Source: Pedobacter endophyticus | GTDB lineage: Bacteria; Bacteroidota; Bacteroidia; Sphingobacteriales; Sphingobacteriaceae | Direction of reading: 5' to 3' | DNA length: 64,000 nt | Assembly (NCBI RefSeq): GCF_015679185.1 | Contig: NZ_CP064939.1 | Span: 496,001 to 560,000 of the forward strand | In this document: piece after piece, positions 1-9,012 of the stretch | Layout: the number at the start of each line of letters is the position of its first letter | Numbering within the stretch: the first letter of the stretch is position 1 | Notes under the pieces: generated by a model | Database searches by the model: none | What the model was told of the DNA's origin: nothing | The model's input: the letters and a program-made list of their open reading frames with translations, nothing else | Translations under genes and position numbers: made by a program

Positions 1-1535
1 CTTAAACCTTTGGTTACAAAATCAAGATTCTGCCTGAGTGTAAAAATTGATTCTGCAACGTTATTATCAGTGAAAGCATAACCACCATAGGTAAGTAATG
101 CGTAAGGATTGACGGAGTTAACGCCACCCAAACCATAATTTACCAGGTGATTGTAATTACCATCCAATGCGATAATTTTTGGATCATCAGAATTAATATA
201 TTCCTTAAAGAAAGGCGCTGCCCAGGTTGGCATTTTTAAAGCCCTGCCCACCAGGCCCTCAATACCATTGCTTACCACCCCTGCCGGATCATTGTACTCA
301 CTCATCCCGGCCGGACTGTAGCGATGTTCGTTTCTACCAGCCAAATTCACTTCAAAGTTGGTCGTTTTAGTCAGATCGATACTTACACGAGCCCTAAAAT
401 TGTAACGGCTGTAACTTGGCGAGGTCGAATAATCCAGTGGTGTTTTAAATTCTTTGAAGTTACCTTCCTCATTCAAATGACTGAAAGATGTAAAGTATTT
501 TACTTTTTCGCTACCACCAGAAACTGTAACATTCTGTTGGTTTTGCATCCAGTTTTTCTTTACCAGTTCATTGTACCACATCACGTTAGGATATAGCAAA
601 GGGTTTCCGGTACCTGATTTAAATATGGCTAAATCGTCATCTGTAAATGTTCTCGGATCGCCTACATTAATTTGTCCCTCGGTTAGCAATAATGCACTTT
701 CATAGGCATCTAAAATTTCCGGACGAGATGTTGGACTAACAAACCCCAGGTTACTGGAAAGTGTAACTCTGGCAGGTCCTTCAATGCCCCGCTTGGTGGT
801 GACAACAAACACACCATTGGCACCTTTCAAACCATATAATGCTGTAGAAGAGGCATCTTTTAATACGTTAATACTTTCAATTTCATTGGCATCGATATCA
901 CTAAACGAAGTTCTTTCCACCCCATCAACAATGATCAAAGCTGTTGCTGTTGGCGAAACCTGCCCGCGAATGTATAGCGCTGCAGAGTTAATTCCCGGAC
1001 GACCAGAGGTTTGCTGAACGACTAATCCCGGTACGCGACCAGCCAATGCATTATTAACGTTTGTTACGGGAGATTTAAGTAAATCCTGACCCGATACCGT
1101 GCTAATTGCCGCCGTTACAGCAGATCTTCTTTGTGTTGAATAGCCGTTAACCACTACTTCACTTAAGGCACTACTGGTAGCAGGCAAAATTACATTGATA
1201 GCGGTGGAACTGCCCACTACTACTTCCTTACTTTCAGAGCCGATGAAGGAAAACACAAGGATTTGACCCTGGTTAGCGTTAATTTTAAATTTTCCATCCA
1301 CATCGGTTTGAACGCCAATAGTTGTACCCTTAATTTTAACACTTGCTCCGGGTATCGGAAGATTTTTCTCGTCTTTTACTGTACCAACAATTTCCTTAAA
1401 TCGTTTGGTTTCTGGCTTAGCGTTGTTATTGAGCGTTATTTCGATTGGCTTGGCATAAAGTGAATTTATACTGCCCCAGGATAAAATAACAACTAATAAC
1501 CAACCCGCAGATTTGGTATGTAGCTTTTTTATCAT
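1..1535 (-). CDS. SusC/RagA-type TonB-linked outer-membrane receptor, N-terminal part (runs off left edge)
   Basis: Outer-membrane TonB-dependent importer of the oligosaccharides handled by the adjoining enzymes. About 511 residues are present and the frame is still open at base 1. The start at 1535 gives a signal peptide (MIKKLHTKSAGWLLVVILSW...), then a carboxypeptidase-regulatory-like domain (IVGTVKDEKNLPIPGASVKI, roughly residues 50-115), then the plug with SusC landmarks: LSEVVVNGYSTQRR, ALAGRVPGLVV, YIRGQ and a later LKDASSTALYGLKGANGVFVV stretch broken here only by reading. A SusD partner, expected downstream, would lie left of the window. The predicted transcript begins about 310 nt upstream, behind a regulator-type operator, and carries a possible 43-codon leader frame. 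Family call is secure; the substrate is inferred from neighbours. Confidence 0.93.
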   Translation of the reverse strand, partial: MIKKLHTKSAGWLLVVILSWGSINSLYAKPIEITLNNNAKPETKRFKEIVGTVKDEKNLPIPGASVKIKGTTIGVQTDVDGKFKINANQGQILVFSFIGSESKEVVVGSSTAINVILPATSSALSEVVVNGYSTQRRSAVTAAISTVSGQDLLKSPVTNVNNALAGRVPGLVVQQTSGRPGINSAALYIRGQVSPTATALIIVDGVERTSFSDIDANEIESINVLKDASSTALYGLKGANGVFVVTTKRGIEGPARVTLSSNLGFVSPTSRPEILDAYESALLLTEGQINVGDPRTFTDDDLAIFKSGTGNPLLYPNVMWYNELVKKNWMQNQQNVTVSGGSEKVKYFTSFSHLNEEGNFKEFKTPLDYSTSPSYSRYNFRARVSIDLTKTTNFEVNLAGRNEHRYSPAGMSEYNDPAGVVSNGIEGLVGRALKMPTWAAPFFKEYINSDDPKIIALDGNYNHLVNYGLGGVNSVNPYALLTYGGYAFTDNNVAESIFTLRQNLDFVTKGL

Positions 1536-1688
1536 CTAGTTTTATATATGGTTAGCAATTTATCTTAAAATGAATCACCTGTGAAGATGTTTAAATACTC
1601 ATTTTGTTATCTGATTAATATTAAAGTGCTGGTTAAAAAATAAGGCGTCCCCTAAATTGTTAACAGCATTTTAATAATCGAATCCGGC

Positions 1689-1820
1689 TTATTTTCTTCC
1701 GCCCGCAATCAGGCAAAAGACTGCAGGGTGATTAAAAAATGGAGCGTAGCTTTTCTTTATTTTTGCTGTGTTTAGCGGTGCATCGGCAAATGCCGACTGT
1801 GGTAGGTAATTAGTTTTCAT
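1689..1820 (-). CDS. possible 43-aa leader peptide in the susC 5' region
   Basis: Short open frame (MKTNYLPQSAFADAPL..., ending ...CLIAGGRK, stop TAA). Its ATG lies only about 25 nt downstream of the start of transcription predicted from the -7 box at 1852-1859, so it would be the first frame of the susC message. It ends 153 nt before the susC ATG. It resembles no family I know and has no signal peptide or membrane segment. It could be a regulatory leader frame, a genuine small protein, or chance. The placement is the main argument for it. Confidence 0.35.
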   Translation of the reverse strand: MKTNYLPQSAFADAPLNTAKIKKSYAPFFNHPAVFCLIAGGRK

Positions 1821-1851
1821 ATTTGGTTAGGGTTTATTGATTTCGTTATTA

Positions 1852-1916
1852 CAAATCTATAGCAGATCAGCACCTTCTAGGGTTCACTTTTGTACGAAAA
1901 TGGTTTGCTTTTGTAC
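1852..1916 (-). promoter_or_regulatory. susC promoter with 21-bp-spaced direct repeat (putative hybrid-regulator operator)
   Basis: On the minus strand a perfect Bacteroidota -7 element TAGATTTG lies at 1859-1852. Twenty-seven nucleotides upstream come two copies of GTACAAAAG (1895-1887 and 1916-1908) with start-to-start spacing of 21 bp; the 12-nt spacer is CAAACCATTTTC. The same arrangement stands before 4449 and 22396. The spacing of two helical turns suits a dimeric AraC-type output domain, so the regulator encoded at 4752-8822 is the likely ligand. Binding is inferred. Confidence 0.8.
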
Positions 1917-1951
1917 AGAACAGCAATTAAAAGCACTTTTTGATCTTTACA

Positions 1952-1976
1952 TTTCAAAAAAGCCCTTTTTTTGAAA
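1952..1976 (-). terminator. weak A/T-rich hairpin after the GH28-like gene
   Basis: TTTCAAAAAAG (1952-1962) can pair with CTTTTTTTGAAA (1965-1976), a few bases past the stop of the minus-strand gene at 1981. It would separate that operon from the susC promoter. The stem is almost all A-T, so the call is tentative. Confidence 0.35.
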
Positions 1977-1980
1977 GCTT

Positions 1981-3198
1981 TTATTTCCTGATATTTTTCA
2001 CATTATCGATCGCTACACTTTCGCTTGGCGTAACATTTATCGGAGCACCCTCACCGGTATAAAAGATATCTCTAAAACCAGCATCTGAAATTCCTTTGGC
2101 TTGTATTTGAAAATTACTCACCAGATTTCTCACGAATAAACCTTTGATGTTCTCTGCAAATTCAACTTCCAATCCTTTTTTGGATAACGGACTGATGATC
2201 ATATTTTCGATGAAGACATTGCTGATTCTTAGTTTACCTACAGGCATAATACGAATAGCACGATGGGATAGCGAGTAGAAATCCTGCCAGTTTTGAAGGT
2301 AGATGTTAGCAATATTATCTTTATCTCCGGTGTAGACGGAGCCACTTACCACATTTACATTTTCGTTGCCTGCCGGCACACCGGTGTCTGTTAAGCCTAT
2401 ATTGATAAAATCGTCGCCACTTTTTCCTCTGATATTAGAGATGATGATGTTCTTACAACCAAAACGCACTCCCATCCCATCCTGATTAAGGATTTGCTGC
2501 GCCGTTCCGTTTATATTTACGGCCTGCCTAACATCAAAAGTGATATTTTTCACAACACCATTGGTACTGCGTTCTAAAACCAAACCATGCCCGTGATAAT
2601 CTTTTAACGTGATGCCGCTAATTTCAAATCCATCTACGTGTGCAAATATAATGGCATGGTTCCTCCAGCCGCCTTTCTGGTTTTCGTTGGGTTTGTCGGC
2701 ATCGGTACCAAAAGATTCGCTGAAACCATTTGGATTGAGCGATAATGTTTTGTTGTGATCTCCCGTAGAACGTGGATGATCTGCACCTTCGAGCAATACA
2801 TTCCCTACGCCTATTACCCTTATGTTATTTAAAGATGCTACAGCCGTTATTCCCAAACCCGAATTTGCAGAACGGATAAAGTTATCTCTGCATCGATCTG
2901 AGAGTTTGATTTTACAGTTGTTAAGTTCCAATTCGAAATCAGACGGCAATAAAATAGCCTCATCTATCAACCAGACATCCGTTTTTGTAACCACATCATA
3001 CCTGGGGATTACAACTTTGCCTGTGGTTTTCTTCGCTTCGTTTATGGCCTTTTGTATGCGTGCTGATTGTGTCCCCGTTTTATAATGGTTCGGAGTGATA
3101 GCAATATCTTCCGTTTTGTGGTTTTGTTTGGCTGATAAAAAATTGATGCTGCATAATAAAATACAGCCTGTGAATAATGCTTTCCTGAAGATCGCCAT
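1981..3198 (-). CDS. exported GH28-like right-handed beta-helix glycosidase (polygalacturonase-related)
   Basis: 405 residues with a signal peptide (MAIFRKALFTGCILLCSINF). The N-terminal IQKAINEAKKTTGKVVIP is the usual cap of pectate-lyase-superfamily beta-helices. The core has NQDGMGVRFGCKNIIISN followed by GKSGDDFINIG, and later HRAIRI, which match the GH28 NTDG, GDD and RIK-type catalytic blocks in order. GH28 enzymes cleave galacturonosidic or related linkages by inversion. The gene follows GH88 after a 60-nt gap and shares its operon. The substrate may be a different uronoside, because the blocks are diverged; a catalytically altered helix protein is the alternative. Confidence 0.7.
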   Translation of the reverse strand: MAIFRKALFTGCILLCSINFLSAKQNHKTEDIAITPNHYKTGTQSARIQKAINEAKKTTGKVVIPRYDVVTKTDVWLIDEAILLPSDFELELNNCKIKLSDRCRDNFIRSANSGLGITAVASLNNIRVIGVGNVLLEGADHPRSTGDHNKTLSLNPNGFSESFGTDADKPNENQKGGWRNHAIIFAHVDGFEISGITLKDYHGHGLVLERSTNGVVKNITFDVRQAVNINGTAQQILNQDGMGVRFGCKNIIISNIRGKSGDDFINIGLTDTGVPAGNENVNVVSGSVYTGDKDNIANIYLQNWQDFYSLSHRAIRIMPVGKLRISNVFIENMIISPLSKKGLEVEFAENIKGLFVRNLVSNFQIQAKGISDAGFRDIFYTGEGAPINVTPSESVAIDNVKNIRK

Positions 3199-3258
3199 TG
3201 CAATGAATTTATAGAGATTTTGAATTGAATACGCAAGATTACTTGTTTTTACTGTATT

Positions 3259-4449
3259 TTAAAGCCTTTTTTTCAGTCTTGTTAATGCTTCCAGATAATA
3301 GTAATCTGCATAGGTTAATGGCGCATCAACTTCGGCCTTGAAAGGAAAAGCTCCGGTGCTGTGTTTCAAGATGAAATTGCCGTTTTCGCCTGGCTTAGCG
3401 GTGTATTCATCAGATGCCAGGGTTCTAATCTGGGTATCTACCACTTTCATATATTTCTTCTTCAGATCCGCATCTACAAAATCGCTCAGTTCAATTAATG
3501 CCGAAGCCATCACCGTTGCCGCAGAAGCATCGCGGGTGGTATTTGGAATTTGCGGTGCATTGTAATCCCAGTAAGGAATAAAATCCTTTGGCATCTGAGG
3601 ATGATTGATTAAGAAATTGGCAATGTTTTTAGCTTGTTCCAGATAACGTTGATCCTTAGTTTCGCGATATAAGTAAGTGTAACCGTACAAACCCCATGAT
3701 TGTCCTCGGCTCCAGGCAGAATCATCTGCGGCACCCTGGTGTGTTTGTTTTTTATGCGGCAGGCCCGTTTTCTTATCGTAAGAAACTACGTGGTAAGAGC
3801 TGTGATCCGGACGAAAATGATGAATCATCGTTTTATCTGCATGTGAAACTGCGATTTTTCGAAAGCTATCGTCCCCGGAATATTTAGCTGCCCACAACAT
3901 CAGCTCCAGGTTCATGAGGTTATCAATAATTACCGGATACTGCCAAATTGCGGTGTTATGATCCCACGAACGGATTAATCCCACTTTAGGATCAAAACGG
4001 GTAGCCAAGGATTTTGCACCAGTTAATAATACTTCCTTGTAATGTTCTTCGCCGGTTATGCGCAAACCGTTGCCGAAACTACAGTAAAGCATAAAGCCAA
4101 CATCATGGTTATCGGTGGTGTATTTTTCCCGTTCTACCCTATCTGTAAATAATTTAGCGTACTTAAGCAATTCGGTATTTTTATTGTTTTCGTACAAATA
4201 CCAGAGCGAACCGGGGAAAAACCCACTGCACCACCATCGGGAGTCTGATGAAGTATCTTTACCTCCTTCAAAAGATTTAGGCAACCTGCCCGGCTGGTTT
4301 TCATACTTTCTGGCCATCAACAGGCTTTGTTGCTCCGCATTTCTAAAAGCTTTATCGATTACATTTTTAAGCGACTGCGCCCTGACCTGACCAACACTAA
4401 TTAAAGCTATTAGCAATAGCAATGAGATGTGTGTTACTTTTGTGTTCAT
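3259..4449 (-). CDS. GH88 unsaturated glucuronyl hydrolase, exported
   Basis: 396 residues with a signal peptide cut near VRAQ-S. It removes the 4,5-unsaturated uronic acid left at the non-reducing end by polysaccharide lyases, through hydration of the double bond. The two aspartates known to matter in the family are visible: TDNHDVGF (Asp about 116) and IIDNLMNL (Asp about 176). WSRGQSWGLYGY and the C-terminal YADYYYLEALTRL are further GH88 signatures, and length is normal. It is the first gene of a GH88/GH28-like operon behind its own operator. No lyase is in the window, so that partner probably lies to the left or elsewhere in the genome. Confidence 0.92.
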   Translation of the reverse strand: MNTKVTHISLLLLIALISVGQVRAQSLKNVIDKAFRNAEQQSLLMARKYENQPGRLPKSFEGGKDTSSDSRWWCSGFFPGSLWYLYENNKNTELLKYAKLFTDRVEREKYTTDNHDVGFMLYCSFGNGLRITGEEHYKEVLLTGAKSLATRFDPKVGLIRSWDHNTAIWQYPVIIDNLMNLELMLWAAKYSGDDSFRKIAVSHADKTMIHHFRPDHSSYHVVSYDKKTGLPHKKQTHQGAADDSAWSRGQSWGLYGYTYLYRETKDQRYLEQAKNIANFLINHPQMPKDFIPYWDYNAPQIPNTTRDASAATVMASALIELSDFVDADLKKKYMKVVDTQIRTLASDEYTAKPGENGNFILKHSTGAFPFKAEVDAPLTYADYYYLEALTRLKKRL

Positions 4450-4478
4450 TGATTTTAGGTTTGAATATTTGGTATGCT

Positions 4479-4542
4479 CAAAACTAAAAAAACACTCAAT
4501 CAGGAAGGTTTACTTTTGTACAGAAATGGTTCGCTTTTGTAC
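4479..4542 (-). promoter_or_regulatory. GH88 promoter with 21-bp-spaced direct repeat (putative hybrid-regulator operator)
   Basis: Minus-strand -7 box TAGTTTTG at 4486-4479, then 26 nt, then GTACAAAAG at 4521-4513 and again at 4542-4534, 21 bp apart, with spacer CGAACCATTTCT. Predicted transcription start is about 4472, which gives a 23-nt leader to the ATG at 4449. This is the best-conserved copy of the operator. Confidence 0.82.
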
Positions 4543-4604
4543 TTTAACAAGGAATTTTTGAGGTTTTGGTACCTCTGGAAGTTTCACCTCCCCTGCAACA
4601 AGAA

Positions 4605-4703
4605 CGTCATCCCAGATTTATTCCGGGATCTTAATGCAAGGAATAAGCCAATCCTTTAAAGAGATATATACGCTTTACAATCCCCGCATACGCGAGGATG
4701 ACG
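4605..4703. repeat. REP-like inverted repeat
   Basis: CGTCATCC at 4605 and GGATGACG ending at 4703 form the arms of an imperfect palindrome. The inner parts also pair partly (CCAGATTTATTCCGGGATC and CCCCGCATACGCGAGG). It lies between the regulator's stop and the GH88 operator, and looks like a dispersed genomic repeat. Confidence 0.55.
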
Positions 4704-4751
4704 GCGTAGGAACGACCAAACAATTTGACAATGCCACATCGCCGGGAAATA

Positions 4752-7700
4752 CTATTTCTTCAAACTCCCGGCTGTTTTCTTTTTAAACTCTGAAGGACTT
4801 AAATCGAACTGCTTCTTAAAACAAACACTAAAGTATTTTGCATTATTGAAACCCGTTTCATAGGCTACTTCTGCCACCGTTAAATCTGACTTTTCCAGCA
4901 GATAGGCACTTCTTTTCAGACGGATGTTAAGAATAAACTCCTTGATAGACATGCCTACAATGTCATTAATTTTCTGGTATAGGATTGTCCTGCCCACATT
5001 CATATCCGATACGAAACCTTCGACAGAATAATTAGCGTTGGCAATATTCTCTTCAATCACCTTCATCGCTTTCCTCAGTAACTCCTCATCCATTGAGGTT
5101 ACCGTCACATTTGAAGGATCTACCTGAATACGTTTACTGTATTTTTCTTTCAGTTCCTGTTGATTTTTAAGAATGGTTTCTGTTTGCTGCAACAGATAAT
5201 CAACATCGAAGGGTTTATCAATAAACACACTCGCACCGTATTCCAATGCCTTTATTTTATTCTGATTATCATCGCCATTGCCCGAAATCATAATAATTGG
5301 AATGTGACTGGTTTTAAAATTCTGCCTTAAACTGCGGCAAACATCCAAACCATTTTTTTTCGGCATAATCAAATCCGTAATAATCAGTTGAGGATAGATT
5401 TTTTCTGCCTTGGTCATTCCCTCTGCGCCATCGCTGGCCGTATACACATGGTACTTTTCAGCCAGGCGTTGTTCCAAATAGGCCCGCAATTGCGGATCAT
5501 CCTCAATCAGCAAAATATTATCTGCCTTTCTTAAGCCTGTGGCACCATTTTGTGGTTCTTCAGTATCTTGCATAACAATATCGTCGATCTCCGAAATGGT
5601 GTAATCATAAACCGTAGATTGCATATCTCCCGTACCAGCCTGTTTTTTGAGCGGCAGCATAATCGTGAAAGAAATTTTATCTGTTTTATTTACCATCCAG
5701 ATTTTTCCGTTCAACACATCAACCAATTTTTTTACAATCGCTAAACCCAATCCGGAACTTTCTTCAAAAGTTGGCCGGTGCGATGATAAGCGATTAAACG
5801 AAGTGAAAAGTGTTGCAATCTGTTCTTCGGAAAATCCATCACCACTATTTAAGACTTCGATTGAAATATATTCAATTTCCTGTTCATCTAATTTTAGCGC
5901 TAAACGTTCTTTTTCCTCATCGGTTGAGCTATAGATCCGAACACCGACATAACCCTTGTTTGGTGTATATTTTAACGCATTGGAGAATAGGTTGGTCAAG
6001 ATTTTCTCAATCACATCGTAATCAAAAGCAACCATCAGGTTATCTTTATGGCCAGCAATATTGGTTTCAATTTCTTTCTTGTTAGCGTAGAGCTCAAATA
6101 ATCCAAAAAGATCTTTAACGAAGGTGATGAAATCGCCGATTTGCGGATTAAGCGTAATTTTTTGACTTTCAATTTCGCGGAAACGCAACAACTGGCTGAT
6201 CATTCTTTGTATTCTGGATACATTTTTCTCAATCAAACCCATATAACCCACCGCACTGTCGTTGGTAGCTAACGTTTCCTTTAACTGCTTCAGTGGCTGA
6301 ATTACCAGGGTGAGGGGCGTTTTTAAATCATGCGAAATATTGGTAAAAAAATCTGTACGAGCCTGGCTTAATTCCTGCATATTTTGCTCTTTCAAAGCTT
6401 CTAAAGCTAACCTTTCCTGGAAAACCTTCTTATTGGTGTAATATCTGGTAATGAAAAAGAGCAAAGAAGCCACTACAATAAAGTAAAAGCAATAGGCCCA
6501 CCATGAAAGAAAAAACGGGGGATCTACATGAATATACAACCTCGAAATTTCATCGCCCCAAAGTCCGTCATTGTTAGAAGCCTTAATTTCGAAAGTATAA
6601 TCTCCGCCAGGCAGATTGAGGAACTGTACCGATTTTTGATTGGCATGGCTGGTTTGCCACTTCTCTCCTAAACCTATCATGCGGTAGGCAAACTGGTTTT
6701 TATCTGCAGATAAATAACTGTCGGCCGAAAACCTGATTTCTACATTCGATTGGCTGCTCGAAAGTTGTATTCTATCTTCTTTTTGATTAGAAAGACTGGC
6801 AATATCTTTTTCTAAAGGAGAATTTTCTGAGTGTGCCGTTACCAGATTGTTATTCACTAAAAACCCGGTAAAGAACACTTTCGGCTTTTGTGGGTTTTTG
6901 TTTAGAAAAGCAGGATCAAACAGCATGAAACCATTGGTTCCACCGAACAACATTTCGCCTTTGCTTGTTTTATAGGCAGAGCGGATGTAGAAAGATCCGC
7001 AGCTGTTTTCCTGGTAAAACCTGGCTTTATCAAACACCCTGGTTTTACTGTCGTATAAGTACAAACCATCATTGGTGCTTAACCACATATTCTTCGAAGC
7101 TTCGTCTTCCAAAATCGCGAAAACCATTTTGGCAGTCAAACCATTAGCCGGACCATAATTTAGGTAGGTTCCATCCTTTTTGAGGACATTTACACCCCTG
7201 CCCAGTGTTCCAAACCAAAAATCACCATTCGATGCCTCAACAAAGCTACACAAGTAATTTGCTGCATAAGACGGATCTTTGATCAGGTAATGTTTTATTA
7301 CTTTGAGGTTGTTTGGATCGACAATAAAAAAGCCCTGATGCGTAACTAAACAAAGTTGGTTTTGCTTGTTAATAAATACTGCTTCTACTTCTGAAGTCAA
7401 TACCTTTCCATCGGCACCCGTTACCCTCACTAACTCAACGGGGCCATTTTGCTTTTTTCTGTAAAAAAAAGACCGGTCCGGATCACTCATCCACCAGGTT
7501 CCTTCATGATCACGAACAAAATCGTAAACTGTTAACGGCTGTTTACTTTCCGGAGAAAAGAAATCCAGGCTGCTGAAAGATTTGCTATTCATATCGTGGT
7601 AGCCGATGCCACCGCTGTATGCCGAAATAGCCAGTTGTTTATTCGTTTGATCGAACTTTAAACGCTTGATCATATTAGAATTGGGCGAATTGCCCTGCGA

Positions 7701-8822
7701 TTTGAGGTAGTGATTAAAAGCATCGGTTTGTCTGTTCCAATAGTTCAGTCCACCACCTTCGGTTCCAATCCAGATGTTACCCAAATGATCTTCCTGAAAG
7801 CTGCTTACAACGGGATGGTTGAGCCCACCGGGACTGGGATTAAAGTAACGTACCCGCGAATCGTAAAGCGAACAATAGGCGATTTTTCCACCATAAGTCC
7901 CTATCCACGCACCCTGGTCGGGATCTGCATAAATCGTCCAGATAGAGTTTGTTGGCAGCGAAAAAGCATCGTTAAGGTTCATGCGCAGGTAATTGCTTGT
8001 TCCAGCTACGGGATCGTAAAAAAACAAGCCCGCCTGCGTAGCTACCCACATTATCCCTGTTTGATCGATGTATAATTTTTTGGAAAGCATAGATTGACTG
8101 CCCGCCACCACCACCGGAATTTTTTGCTTCAGATTTCCGGCTTCATCAGTAACGTAAATTCCTCCTCTCTGCGTAAGGAAATAATACAAACCGCGATAGG
8201 ATAAACCATCATTAACGGCATTGGTAACCGCCCCAAAATTGGCAAATGGCACCAATCTTTTTCTGTCCATATCTACCTTTTGCAATACTGCATCCTGGGT
8301 AAGAAATATATTTCCTTTTACGCTTATCAGGTTATTAGATGACTGATTTTTAGGAAGAGGAAAAAAATCTGTTTTCTTCGTTTTATCATCATAGCGTTTC
8401 AGTGTATCGCCCGATAAAATATACAGCTTACCATCATCGTGTAAACAAACTGACCGTATTCGGCCACTAACTACTAAATTGAATGCGAATTTTTGATAAT
8501 CGAATTTCAATAAACCATTTCCGGTACTTACAAAAAGACTCCCTTTTTTATCTCTAACTACCGAACCATATCCCCACTTTACTTTGGGCTGAATGGCAAA
8601 AACAATATCGTTTAACTGGTAAAAACTATTGCCATCGTACATAAAAAGCGCATCAGGGCCTGTGTACCACATCCTTCCCAAACTATCTTTTGCGATGCTC
8701 TGTATCCCACCGTAGTAAGAAGTTTCTGGCATTACATGAAATCGATATTTGGAGAGATCGATTGCGGAGACACTTTGAAAAAGCACCGTAAAAAAACAAG
8801 CGACAAGGATGTATTTTTTCAT
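4752..8822 (-). CDS. hybrid two-component system regulator (propeller sensor, histidine kinase, receiver, AraC-type HTH)
   Basis: 1356-residue one-protein signalling system, the usual regulator of Bacteroidota PULs. ATG at 8822 is chosen over TTG two codons upstream because it opens a clean signal peptide (MKKYILVACFFTVLFQSVSA). Order: two-component-regulator propeller repeats to about residue 690 (LWIGTEGGGLNYW-type blades), Y_Y_Y domain (QFLNLPGGDYTFEIKASNND), membrane segment near 775-800, HisKA with phosphorylatable His near 832 (NISHDLKTPL), HATPase (SSGLGLAIVKKL), receiver with Asp near 1150 (LIITDLIMPKKNGLDV), and a C-terminal AraC/XylS helix-turn-helix (VAYETGFNNAKYFSVCFKKQF). The periplasmic part should bind an oligosaccharide. 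The DNA target is probably the 21-bp-spaced repeats at 1887, 4513 and 22508. Confidence 0.97.
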   Translation of the reverse strand: MKKYILVACFFTVLFQSVSAIDLSKYRFHVMPETSYYGGIQSIAKDSLGRMWYTGPDALFMYDGNSFYQLNDIVFAIQPKVKWGYGSVVRDKKGSLFVSTGNGLLKFDYQKFAFNLVVSGRIRSVCLHDDGKLYILSGDTLKRYDDKTKKTDFFPLPKNQSSNNLISVKGNIFLTQDAVLQKVDMDRKRLVPFANFGAVTNAVNDGLSYRGLYYFLTQRGGIYVTDEAGNLKQKIPVVVAGSQSMLSKKLYIDQTGIMWVATQAGLFFYDPVAGTSNYLRMNLNDAFSLPTNSIWTIYADPDQGAWIGTYGGKIAYCSLYDSRVRYFNPSPGGLNHPVVSSFQEDHLGNIWIGTEGGGLNYWNRQTDAFNHYLKSQGNSPNSNMIKRLKFDQTNKQLAISAYSGGIGYHDMNSKSFSSLDFFSPESKQPLTVYDFVRDHEGTWWMSDPDRSFFYRKKQNGPVELVRVTGADGKVLTSEVEAVFINKQNQLCLVTHQGFFIVDPNNLKVIKHYLIKDPSYAANYLCSFVEASNGDFWFGTLGRGVNVLKKDGTYLNYGPANGLTAKMVFAILEDEASKNMWLSTNDGLYLYDSKTRVFDKARFYQENSCGSFYIRSAYKTSKGEMLFGGTNGFMLFDPAFLNKNPQKPKVFFTGFLVNNNLVTAHSENSPLEKDIASLSNQKEDRIQLSSSQSNVEIRFSADSYLSADKNQFAYRMIGLGEKWQTSHANQKSVQFLNLPGGDYTFEIKASNNDGLWGDEISRLYIHVDPPFFLSWWAYCFYFIVVASLLFFITRYYTNKKVFQERLALEALKEQNMQELSQARTDFFTNISHDLKTPLTLVIQPLKQLKETLATNDSAVGYMGLIEKNVSRIQRMISQLLRFREIESQKITLNPQIGDFITFVKDLFGLFELYANKKEIETNIAGHKDNLMVAFDYDVIEKILTNLFSNALKYTPNKGYVGVRIYSSTDEEKERLALKLDEQEIEYISIEVLNSGDGFSEEQIATLFTSFNRLSSHRPTFEESSGLGLAIVKKLVDVLNGKIWMVNKTDKISFTIMLPLKKQAGTGDMQSTVYDYTISEIDDIVMQDTEEPQNGATGLRKADNILLIEDDPQLRAYLEQRLAEKYHVYTASDGAEGMTKAEKIYPQLIITDLIMPKKNGLDVCRSLRQNFKTSHIPIIMISGNGDDNQNKIKALEYGASVFIDKPFDVDYLLQQTETILKNQQELKEKYSKRIQVDPSNVTVTSMDEELLRKAMKVIEENIANANYSVEGFVSDMNVGRTILYQKINDIVGMSIKEFILNIRLKRSAYLLEKSDLTVAEVAYETGFNNAKYFSVCFKKQFDLSPSEFKKKTAGSLKK

Positions 8823-8913
8823 TAGCAACGATTGCTGTTCATCATTAAATTATTAAAAAGTGCTTAAATTCTGATTACACTTTTTCCAGGCCGATCTTTC
8901 CGAAACATGCTGC

Positions 8914-8921
8914 CAAAAGTA
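8914..8921 (-). promoter_or_regulatory. candidate -7 element for the hybrid regulator gene
   Basis: TACTTTTG on the minus strand fits TAnnTTTG. It would start transcription near 8907 and leave an 85-nt leader. No -33 element is obvious and no GTACAAAAG repeat is nearby, so the regulator may be expressed at a constant low level. Confidence 0.4.
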
Positions 8922-9012
8922 ATCTTCGACTACCTGTCCCGATACTTCAGGAAGCTTAGATTGTCAAAGAAGGGATAATTGAAATTTAAAGCAAAATCTT
9001 TATTAAAGAGCG

